Shown: positions 1 through 6,217 of the stretch, in pieces
Layout: each line of letters opens with the position of its first letter
How positions within the stretch are numbered: position 1 is the stretch's first letter
DNA from: Gammaproteobacteria bacterium
GTDB lineage: Bacteria; Pseudomonadota; Gammaproteobacteria; SZUA-229
Assembly: GCA_016764035.1 (NCBI GenBank)
Contig: JAESSQ010000205.1
Location: 1-7,178 of the forward strand
Direction of reading: 5' to 3'
DNA: 7,178 nucleotides
Notes under the pieces: generated by a model
The model's input: only the letters and a program-made list of their open reading frames with translations
Databases searched by the model: none
What the model was told of the DNA's origin: nothing
Made by a program: the position numbers and the translations under genes

Positions 1-769
1 CTGCACCCAGATGCACATCCGGCCAATGCGCTACCCCGCTATCAATCGGCTGTAATGCATTATCCAGTACGTCGTTACCTTGCTCAGCAAGTTCTGATAA
101 CTGTTCCATCGTTAGCATCTCGCCCTTATACGGACCAACACTTAAACGACGTAAAGCCGTAACATGTGCACAGCAATCAATTTTTTTAGCAATATCTTCA
201 ACCAGCGTACGGACATACGTTCCTTTAGAACAACTAACCTCAAGCTCGAGAATAAGTCTTTGTTGCTCGTCTTGGGCAAGCGATAGGTACTCAATGTCAT
301 ATATAGTGACGGTTCTTGCCTTGCGCTCTACTTCGATGCCCTGTCGCGCCAGTTTATATAAACGCTCGCCATTATGCTTAAGTGCAGAATACATTGGCGG
401 AATCTGTTCTATCTCACCAATAAAGTCAGGTAAAACAGCTTTAATAGTATTTTCAGTTATTGCGGAAACGTCCAGAGTATCAACAATTTCGCCCTCAGCA
501 TCACCTGTGGTGGTGCTTACACCTAACTGACATTTAAGCCGATAGCGTTTGTCCGCATCCAGTAAAAATGCTGATATTTTTGTTGCTTCACCAAAGCACA
601 CGGGTAGCATACCTGTTGCCAATGGATCCAGACTCCCTGTATGACCAGCTTTAGCAGCACCAAACAATCGCTTTACTTTTTGTAGCGCATGGTTAGGACT
701 ACCACCTTGTGGCTTATCAAGCAGCAGTACACCACTGATATTTCGACCTTTATTTTTACGTCTGCCCAA
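1..769 (-). CDS. truB: tRNA pseudouridine(55) synthase TruB, 3' end outside the window
   Basis: TruB converts U55 of the T-loop of most tRNAs to pseudouridine and also acts as a tRNA folding chaperone in the cytoplasm. The first 256 codons are present; the family is about 300 residues, so the C-terminal PUA-like part is cut by the window edge. Visible motifs are the DKPQG segment (residues 18-22), the catalytic motif GHTGSLDPLATG (42-53) with nucleophile Asp48, the DKRYR segment (73-77) with Tyr76, and CSKGTYVRTL (180-189). Asp48 and Tyr76 fall at the same numbers as in E. coli TruB, which supports the start. That start is a TTG at 769-767: the frame has a stop at 778-776, there is no ATG or GTG between, and the first ATG (residue 54) lies beyond the catalytic Asp. 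The TTG is 2 nt after the rbfA stop, with a weak GAGAG-type site about 9 nt ahead, so translational coupling is likely. Motif I reads GGSPN rather than the more usual GxSSN. Confidence 0.96.
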   Translation of the reverse strand, partial: MGRRKNKGRNISGVLLLDKPQGGSPNHALQKVKRLFGAAKAGHTGSLDPLATGMLPVCFGEATKISAFLLDADKRYRLKCQLGVSTTTGDAEGEIVDTLDVSAITENTIKAVLPDFIGEIEQIPPMYSALKHNGERLYKLARQGIEVERKARTVTIYDIEYLSLAQDEQQRLILELEVSCSKGTYVRTLVEDIAKKIDCCAHVTALRRLSVGPYKGEMLTMEQLSELAEQGNDVLDNALQPIDSGVAHWPDVHLGA

Positions 770-771
770 AA

Positions 772-1149
772 CTAATCACTCTCTTCATTTTTATTTTTTT
801 GGTCACTTTTGCGAGCTTCACTAATCAACTCGTCCATAACAACACCACGTATGACGCTGTCATCAACAACAAATTTTAATGTCGGCACAATGCGCGCGCG
901 AATCCTGCGCGCGATTTCTTTTCGGATAAAACCAACAGCACGGTTTAATATTGCAATGGCTTCATCTTGTGAGTCAGCGTTTAAAACAGAGCTGTAAACC
1001 ACCGCATGACTTAAATCACGGCTCATACGTATTTCTGTAAAAGACACAAAACCTAATCGCGGGTCTTTAATCTCATCACGCACAATCTCAGCCAACTCAC
1101 GTCGAAGCTGCTCCGCCATGCGTTCACTACGGGAAAATTCTCTAGGCAT
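772..1149 (-). CDS. rbfA: 30S ribosome-binding factor RbfA
   Basis: RbfA binds the immature 30S subunit near the 5' helix of 16S rRNA and helps late maturation, especially in the cold. The 125-residue product is of normal length. It has the type II KH-like fold signatures: N-terminal RSERMAEQLRRELAEIV helix (7-23), DPRLGFVSFTEIRMSRDL (29-46), the interrupted helix with the AxG motif Ala71-Val72-Gly73, and RIVPTLKFVVDDS (86-98). The tail after about residue 110 is charged (KSDQKNKNEESD) and probably disordered, as in the family. It lies 20 nt after infB and 2 nt before truB. No clear Shine-Dalgarno precedes the ATG; the upstream stretch is ACAATAACCCATGTTTTTAA, so expression probably depends on coupling to infB. 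The identification is firm. Confidence 0.97.
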   Translation of the reverse strand: MPREFSRSERMAEQLRRELAEIVRDEIKDPRLGFVSFTEIRMSRDLSHAVVYSSVLNADSQDEAIAILNRAVGFIRKEIARRIRARIVPTLKFVVDDSVIRGVVMDELISEARKSDQKNKNEESD

Positions 1150-1169
1150 TTAAAAACATGGGTTATTGT

Positions 1170-3731
1170 CTAGAGCGTTCGCTCGACTTCTACGCGCTCA
1201 AATACTTCAACCTGATCGCCAACTTTAACTTCATAATTTTTCACGCCGATACCGCACTCTGTACCACTAATTACTTCTTTCACATCATCCTTAAAACGAC
1301 GCAATGATTCGAGTTCACCTTCAAATATAACGACATTATCTCGTAGTACGCGAATCGGTGAGTCTTTACGAACCACACCTTCGGTAACCAGTGACCCCGC
1401 CACCTGGCCAAAATGAGGTGATTTGAATACTTCCTGCACTTTTGCCATACCGATAATTTGTTCGCGGAACTCTGCGCTGAGCATACCGGTTAACGCTTTA
1501 GCGACTTCATCTATCAGCTCATAAATAATGCTGTAGTAATTTAATTCAACACCACGTTCAGCCGCCACACGTCGTGCAGCCGCATCGGCACGCACATTAA
1601 AACCAATGACAATGGCATCAGAAGCTGTAGCTAAACTAATATCGGTTTCATTGATACCACCCACACCTGAACCGATAATGCGCACATCCACTTCATCATT
1701 ATCGACAGCCAGTTTCATTAATGAATCACTGATGGCGTGTAACGTACCCTGCACATCGGCTTTTAACAGAATGTTAAGCTTTTTAACCTGTCCTGCCTGC
1801 ATCTGGTCAAACATCGACTCAAGTTTGTTGGCCTGTTGTGTTGCCAAACGCATATCACGCGCTTTATTCTGACGATTCTGCGCGACTTCACGTGCCGTAC
1901 GCTCGTCGGCAAGTACTTGCATTTCATCACCAGCATTTGGCGTACTGGATAAACCAATAACCACCACAGGTATCGAAGGGCCGGCACTTTCTAGCGGTTG
2001 TCCAAACTCATCATACATAGCACGAACGCGACCAAAGTCTTCGCCCGCGAGCATAATATCGCCTTTTTGTAACATACCTTCCTGTACCATAACCGTGGTC
2101 GTTACACCTCGACCCTTGTCCAATGAAGCTTCCAGAACAACGCCTTTTGCCAGACCTTCTGAAGGAGCCGATAACTCCATCAATTCAGCTTGTAATGAAA
2201 TTGTATCGAGTAAGCCATCTATACCTTCGCCAGTAAGTGCAGAGATGTTTACAAAGATATTATCGCCTCCCCATTCTTCCGGGATAATCTCGTAATTACC
2301 TAATTCATTCTTCACGCGATCTGGGTCTGCGCCTTCTTTATCCATTTTGTTAACAGCAATGATGATGGGCACACCGGCAGCTTTTGCATGCTGCACCGCT
2401 TCGATGGTTTGCGGCATCACGCCATCATCGGCAGCAACAACGATAATAACGATATCTGTCGCATTAGCCCCGCGTTCACGCATGGCGGTAAAGGCCGCAT
2501 GTCCGGGCGTGTCTAAAAATGAAATAGCACCTTTATCCGTTTGAACATGATAGGCACCTATATGCTGCGTTATGCCACCCGCTTCACCAGCGGCAATTTT
2601 TGATTTACGGATATAATCCAACAGAGATGTTTTACCGTGATCGACATGACCCATAATGGTAACCACTGGCGGACGTGGTTTAGCTTCCAACTCAACGCTA
2701 TCACGTGCCAATAATTCTTTTTCGTAATCATCTTCGTTAACAACGACAGGCGTATGGCCAAGCTCTTCAATAACTAAAACAGCCGTATCCTGGTCAATCA
2801 CTTGATTAATTGTCGCCATAACACCCATTTGCATAAGTGTCTTTATAAGTTCACCCGCTTTCATTGACATGCGTCTGGCAAGTTCATCGACAGTTATGGT
2901 GTCTGGTACTGTTACATCGTGCACGATCGCATCTACCGGCTTCTCGAAACCATGCTTAGCATCTGCCACCGCAGTCGTTCGTCTTGCAACCTTACCCTTT
3001 TTCTTATGGCGCTTGCCGCTTTTACCACTGGAAACGTGCAGTTGTTTACGACCATATAAGGTATTTTTATCTTTATGTTCTGTTTTATGTTTTTTCGTTG
3101 TTGCTTTCTGCTCGCGAGCCTGTTGCGCCTGCAATTCATCCGGCGATAACACTTTCTCTTTTTTCTTAGCGCCTGACTCTTCTTTTGCTGCAATCGTGAC
3201 TTCCGGTTCTGATTTAGCTTTTAATTCAGCTAATCGCACATCTTCCGCCTGTTGTTCTTGCTCACGCTTTTCTGCACGCTCAAGCTTTAGAGCACGCTCT
3301 TTTTCGCGGTCGTCTTCTCTGCGCGCCTGATCAGCACGCAACTTTTCAAGTTCTGTTATCTCGCTTGGCGTTTCCTGCACTGCACTAGCTTCACTGTCAG
3401 CAGTGTCAGCAACGACTTCCGGCTCAACAGGACGTGTAATTGTGCGTTTACGACGAACTTCAACTAATACCGCGCCACGACTAGAACCGGCAGCTTTAAC
3501 CGCACTTACCGACTTACGCTTTAACGTTATCTTTTTCGGTTTGTTATCAGCATCAACATCATCTTTACCGTGCTGCCCTCGTAAAAAGCCTAACAGGGCT
3601 AACTTGTCCGTATCGGAAACCAATGACTCTGGCGTATCAATATCCAGACCAGCATCTTTTATTTGTTCAAGCAATCGTTCGACAGGGGTACCAACAACGT
3701 TTGCTAATTGTTTTACTGTTACTTCAGCCAT
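1170..3731 (-). CDS. infB: Translation initiation factor IF-2
   Basis: IF2 is the GTPase that binds fMet-tRNA on the 30S subunit and drives 50S joining. The product is 853 residues (E. coli 890). The order is an IF2_N domain (1-51), an IF2-associated region with [10 protein letters not shown] (65-74) and [11 protein letters not shown] (90-100), a charged Glu/Arg/Lys/Gln-rich linker likely to be helical (about 125-215), and a strongly basic stretch (212-251). A second IF2_N-like domain follows (about 268-330). The G domain has all signatures: G1 GHVDHGKT (361-368), G2 Thr388 in [11 protein letters not shown]3 DTPGH (407-411), G4 NKMD (461-464), G5 SAL (497-499). Domain II spans about 525-620, then C1 (about 648-735) and the fMet-tRNA-binding C2 (about 750-853). 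The ATG at 3731 gives the canonical [10 protein letters not shown] start; its upstream site (TGAGA) is weak. The gene is 56 nt after nusA and 20 nt before rbfA. No inactivating change is seen. Confidence 0.99.
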   Translation of the reverse strand: MAEVTVKQLANVVGTPVERLLEQIKDAGLDIDTPESLVSDTDKLALLGFLRGQHGKDDVDADNKPKKITLKRKSVSAVKAAGSSRGAVLVEVRRKRTITRPVEPEVVADTADSEASAVQETPSEITELEKLRADQARREDDREKERALKLERAEKREQEQQAEDVRLAELKAKSEPEVTIAAKEESGAKKKEKVLSPDELQAQQAREQKATTKKHKTEHKDKNTLYGRKQLHVSSGKSGKRHKKKGKVARRTTAVADAKHGFEKPVDAIVHDVTVPDTITVDELARRMSMKAGELIKTLMQMGVMATINQVIDQDTAVLVIEELGHTPVVVNEDDYEKELLARDSVELEAKPRPPVVTIMGHVDHGKTSLLDYIRKSKIAAGEAGGITQHIGAYHVQTDKGAISFLDTPGHAAFTAMRERGANATDIVIIVVAADDGVMPQTIEAVQHAKAAGVPIIIAVNKMDKEGADPDRVKNELGNYEIIPEEWGGDNIFVNISALTGEGIDGLLDTISLQAELMELSAPSEGLAKGVVLEASLDKGRGVTTTVMVQEGMLQKGDIMLAGEDFGRVRAMYDEFGQPLESAGPSIPVVVIGLSSTPNAGDEMQVLADERTAREVAQNRQNKARDMRLATQQANKLESMFDQMQAGQVKKLNILLKADVQGTLHAISDSLMKLAVDNDEVDVRIIGSGVGGINETDISLATASDAIVIGFNVRADAAARRVAAERGVELNYYSIIYELIDEVAKALTGMLSAEFREQIIGMAKVQEVFKSPHFGQVAGSLVTEGVVRKDSPIRVLRDNVVIFEGELESLRRFKDDVKEVISGTECGIGVKNYEVKVGDQVEVFERVEVERTL

Positions 3732-3787
3732 AAATTATCTCAGTAATGATCTACGTGTTTACTTTTAATCGCTTTTTTAGCTTCTGG

Positions 3788-5308
3788 TTATTTAGCGTCT
3801 ACTGTGTCTTTAGCTTGCTCTTCATCAGCAAACCATGGCGCACGCGCTGTCATTATCAATTCAGCAGCACGTTTTTCATCCATGCCTTCAATTTCCATTA
3901 ACTCATCAACTGCCTGCTCGGCTAAATCTTCCATCGCGCAGATGCCTTTCAATGCAAGTGAATTGGCCAGATCGTTATCCATGCCTTCCATCGTCAACAA
4001 GTCTTCCTGCGGCTTGTTTTCTTCTAACACTTCTTCGGTCTTAATGGCCTGCGTCAACAGGTAATCACTGGCACGATTACGTAATTCAGCAACGATGCCT
4101 TCGTCAAATTCTTCAATACTCAATAGCTCTGACTCTGGTACGTAAGCAACTTCTTCGACGGTTGAGAAACCTTCAGCGACCAAAATTTCAGCAACTTCAA
4201 CATCAACATCGAGGTGCTCGGTAAAGACGCTAAGGTACTTGGCGCCTTCTTCTGACGATTTTGTTTCTGCTTCCTGCTCGGTCATCACGTTAAGTACCCA
4301 GCCGGTCAACTCACTTGCCAGACGTATATTTTGACCACCACGACCAATAGCCATAGCAAGTTTTTCTTCGTCTACAGCTATATCCATACTGTTGGCTTCT
4401 TCATCAACAACCAGCGAGAGAACTTCAGCTGGCGACATCGCATTGATAACGAACTGGGCGGGGTCTTCATTCCACAGAATGATGTCCACACGCTCACCAC
4501 CAATTTCATTTGATACTGACTGTACGCGTGAACCACGCATACCAACGCAGGCACCGACAGGGTCAATGCGACCATCGAGCGCTCGTACAGAAATTTTTGC
4601 ACGTGATCCGGGGTCACGCGCACCACCAATAATTTCGAGCATACCCTGGTCAACCTCAGGCACTTCGAGTTTAAACAATTCAACCAGAAATTCTGGCGCC
4701 GTACGACTAATAAATAATTGAGGACCACGCGCCTCTGAACGGACTTCTTTTAAATAACCTCGTAAACGATCACCAGGACGAACAGCCTCACGCGGAATCA
4801 TCTCTGATTTAGGAATAAAACCTTCAACATTATTACCCAGATCAAGATAAACATTGCCACGGTCAACGCGCTTGACGGTTCCCATGATCAATTCGCCTTC
4901 GCGACCTGTATAAGCTTCAACCACGCGCTCACGTTCTGCTTCACGGACTTTTTGTACAATTACCTGTTTTGCTGTCTGCGCAGCAATACGACCAAACTCG
5001 ACCGAATCAATCTGATCTTCGACATACGCACCTACTTCGATTTCAGGCTCATCAATCTGTGCTGCCGCCAGGGTTATCTCACCTAGAGGATTTTCCATCG
5101 GTTCGGCATCGTCGATAACAAGCCAGCGACGATAAGTATCATAGTCGCCGGTTTCTCTATCAATCTTTACGCGAACTTCGATATCTCTGCCGTTTTTCTT
5201 GCGCGTAGCCGTAGCAAGCGCTGCCTCTATGGCCTCAAATATAACCTCTTTCTCAACGCCTTTTTCATTTGAAACGGCGTCGGCAACGTAGAGAATTTCC
5301 TTGCTCAT
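3788..5308 (-). CDS. nusA: Transcription termination/antitermination factor NusA
   Basis: NusA binds RNA polymerase and nascent RNA, promotes pausing and intrinsic termination, and takes part in rRNA antitermination. The 506-residue product (E. coli 495) has the full domain series. The N-terminal polymerase-binding domain covers 1 to about 130. The S1 domain follows (about 137-202, GTVKRVDRGNVYLDLG). KH1 (about 235-280) has the loop GMRG (256-259), and KH2 (about 300-345) has GRGG (322-325). Two acidic helix-hairpin-helix AR domains end the protein: AR1 about 363-425 and AR2 about 437-490. The second repeats the first in outline (LLTMEGMDNDLANSLALKG against LLSIEEFDEGIVAEL). In E. coli AR2 binds the alpha subunit CTD and relieves autoinhibition of RNA binding; having both repeats points to a proteobacterial-type NusA. 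The ATG at 5308 follows a good GAGG site (5320-5317). The gene is 16 nt after rimP. Confidence 0.99.
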   Translation of the reverse strand: MSKEILYVADAVSNEKGVEKEVIFEAIEAALATATRKKNGRDIEVRVKIDRETGDYDTYRRWLVIDDAEPMENPLGEITLAAAQIDEPEIEVGAYVEDQIDSVEFGRIAAQTAKQVIVQKVREAERERVVEAYTGREGELIMGTVKRVDRGNVYLDLGNNVEGFIPKSEMIPREAVRPGDRLRGYLKEVRSEARGPQLFISRTAPEFLVELFKLEVPEVDQGMLEIIGGARDPGSRAKISVRALDGRIDPVGACVGMRGSRVQSVSNEIGGERVDIILWNEDPAQFVINAMSPAEVLSLVVDEEANSMDIAVDEEKLAMAIGRGGQNIRLASELTGWVLNVMTEQEAETKSSEEGAKYLSVFTEHLDVDVEVAEILVAEGFSTVEEVAYVPESELLSIEEFDEGIVAELRNRASDYLLTQAIKTEEVLEENKPQEDLLTMEGMDNDLANSLALKGICAMEDLAEQAVDELMEIEGMDEKRAAELIMTARAPWFADEEQAKDTVDAK

Positions 5309-5316
5309 GGTCTAAC

Positions 5317-5320
5317 CCTC
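5317..5320 (-). promoter_or_regulatory. Shine-Dalgarno site for nusA
   Basis: GAGG, 8 nt ahead of the nusA ATG, lies in the 16-nt gap after the rimP stop. It is the clearest ribosome binding site in the window and fixes the nusA start. Confidence 0.75.
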
Positions 5321-5324
5321 ATCA

Positions 5325-5795
5325 TCAATATTCTGGAACGATGCGCGCTTTATCTATAGCGCTCATCGGTAAACTAATTTCTTCATCGTCTGTTTCGATA
5401 ACCAGCGCATCCTCACTGGCTTTCAACAAACGTCCTTTAAAGTTACGCTGTCCATCCATTGGCATAACTGTTTTCAGCTTTACCAAAGAGCCTGTAAAAC
5501 GCTGAAAGTCCTGCAACCGTCGTAACGGCCTATCTAAACCCGGCGATGAAACCTCAAGATTAAACTTACCGTTAATAGGATCTTCCACATCGATTAATGC
5601 ACTGATCTGGCGACTAACGGCTGAACAATCCTCAATAACGACGCCTTCAACTTCAGCACCCACAGGTTTATCAATAAAAAGCCGAAGCACGCCGTGTTTC
5701 GGATTGGGAAAATGCTCTATTTCAATTAATTCGAAGCCCATACCACTAATCACTGGCTCAAATAATTCCCACAGATGTGTTTGGTCTCGTCTCAT
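5325..5795 (-). CDS. rimP: Ribosome maturation factor RimP
   Basis: RimP is a cytoplasmic 30S assembly factor acting early at the central pseudoknot region and on the S12-containing region. The product has 156 residues, normal for the family. The N-terminal alpha/beta domain carries GMGFELIEIEHF (18-29), LRLFIDKPVG (37-46), the VIEDCSAVSRQIS segment (53-65) and the family signature EVSSPGLDRPL (81-91). The C-terminal SH3-like domain covers about 95-156 and ends in KARIVPEY, close to the E. coli end KANLVPHF. The ATG at 5795 is chosen because the frame has a TGA five codons upstream and no other start; the ribosome site is poor (GAGCGAG directly abuts the ATG). It is the first protein gene of the operon, 168 nt after the initiator tRNA, with a terminator and an inverted repeat in between. 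It shares an operon with nusA, 16 nt downstream. Confidence 0.97.
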   Translation of the reverse strand: MRRDQTHLWELFEPVISGMGFELIEIEHFPNPKHGVLRLFIDKPVGAEVEGVVIEDCSAVSRQISALIDVEDPINGKFNLEVSSPGLDRPLRRLQDFQRFTGSLVKLKTVMPMDGQRNFKGRLLKASEDALVIETDDEEISLPMSAIDKARIVPEY

Positions 5796-5807
5796 CTCGC
5801 TCGGTTG

Positions 5808-5837
5808 TCATATTAATCTACAATTACATTAATATGA
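5808..5837. repeat. Perfect 10-bp inverted repeat ahead of rimP
   Basis: Arms TCATATTAAT (5808-5817) and ATTAATATGA (5828-5837) are exact reverse complements with a 10-nt spacer, so arm centres are 20 bp apart, about two helical turns. As DNA it could be an operator for a dimeric regulator; as RNA in a read-through transcript it would form a 10-bp A-U-rich stem with a 10-nt loop ending 12 nt before the rimP ATG. No regulator is identified, and AT-rich sequence raises the chance of coincidence. Confidence 0.55.
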
Positions 5838-5864
5838 TACAAATCAATATTTTATCCTAAGTAA
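5834..5864 (-). promoter_or_regulatory. Possible weak promoter for rimP operon
   Basis: The AT-rich stretch after the terminator contains TATCAT (5839-5834), 5 of 6 to the sigma70 -10 box, with TTACTT (5864-5859) at a long 19-nt spacing as a possible -35. The -10 overlaps one arm of the inverted repeat. A start near 5827 would exclude the upstream arm from the RNA. The fit is modest and other AT-rich hexamers nearby could serve. Confidence 0.3.
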
Positions 5865-5865
5865 C

Positions 5866-5891
5866 AAAAAGGCCCCGTAAACGGAGCCTTT
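5866..5891 (-). terminator. Intrinsic terminator after the initiator tRNA
   Basis: In minus-strand RNA, AAAGGCUCCG and CGGGGCCUUU pair around a UUUA loop and are followed by a run of U ending at 5866. The 7-bp GC-rich core contains one G-U wobble on the minus strand, which would be a C-A mismatch on the plus strand, so the structure is built for minus-strand transcription. It lies 73 nt downstream of the tRNA and 71 nt before rimP. It should end most tRNA transcripts and leave rimP dependent on read-through or its own promoter. Confidence 0.88.
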
Positions 5892-5917
5892 CCAAAATTC
5901 CTGGATTTGTAGAAACT

Positions 5918-5934
5918 CCGAAACTACGTTCCGG
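5918..5934 (-). other. Small hairpin in the tRNA trailer
   Basis: Minus-strand RNA CCGGAAC and GUUUCGG can pair (7 bp including one G-U) around a 3-nt loop. The wobble is a C-A mismatch on the plus strand, again favouring the minus strand. It has no U-run and sits between the tRNA 3' end and the terminator; it may stabilise or help process the trailer. The role is unknown. Confidence 0.4.
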
Positions 5935-5963
5935 TACATCTATGCCACCAAGAAAACAAATTT

Positions 5964-6040
<77 letters not shown>

Positions 6041-6054
6041 TCAACAAGACGCGA

Positions 6055-6083
6055 ATATTACGGACTTAGTAGAGTAAATGCAA
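6055..6083 (-). promoter_or_regulatory. Promoter for the initiator tRNA
   Basis: TTGCAT (6083-6078) and TAATAT (6060-6055) are separated by exactly 17 nt and sit 14 nt ahead of the tRNA. The -10 is followed by TCGCGTC, a GC-rich discriminator of the kind seen in stringently controlled tRNA and rRNA promoters. A start near 6048-6046 would give a leader of only about 7 nt. The hexamers match consensus only at 3 and 4 of 6 positions. AT-rich sequence lies upstream (about 6095-6160), which could act as an UP element or Fis region; that is inference. Confidence 0.6.
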
Positions 6084-6163
6084 GTTGCCTGAAGCAATAA
6101 TCAGTAAATTTCACAACTATATTAATATCACTTGAAAGAAATTCGAAATACGCTTTTTATTAT

Positions 6164-6199
6164 GTAACTTCTGCACCATATTATTCGCTGATGCGTTAC
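6164..6199 (-). other. Stem-loop in the spacer after nuoN
   Basis: GTAAC/GTTAC (5 bp) encloses, with a 4-nt bulge on one side, GCATCA/TGGTGC (6 bp with one G-U on the minus strand) around a 10-nt loop. It begins 19 nt after the nuoN stop. In the minus direction it is followed by ATAATAAAAA rather than U residues, so it is not a standard terminator for nuoN. It may protect the 3' end of the nuo message. In the plus direction it is followed by TTTTTATTTCT but has an A-C mismatch, and no plus-strand gene precedes it. Confidence 0.4.
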
Positions 6200-6217
6200 T
6201 TTTTATTTCTGTAGGAA

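Noticed and set aside
294..530. 78-codon plus-strand frame opposite truB
   Set aside because: Antisense to well-supported TruB coding sequence, with no ribosome site or recognisable motif.
3237..3254. Internal GTG at IF2 codon 165 as a start for a short IF2 form like E. coli IF2-2
   Set aside because: GGAAG precedes it, but only 2 nt from the GTG, too close for good initiation; position resembles E. coli but the evidence is too thin.
2869..3330. 153-codon open frame on the plus strand, antisense to infB
   Set aside because: It lies opposite the biased Glu/Arg/Lys linker codons of IF2, gives a Ser/Arg/Cys-rich product with no domain pattern, and IF2 explains the region fully.
4331..4728. Several 60-116 codon frames on both strands inside nusA
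   Set aside because: All are out-of-frame shadows of NusA KH and S1 coding sequence.
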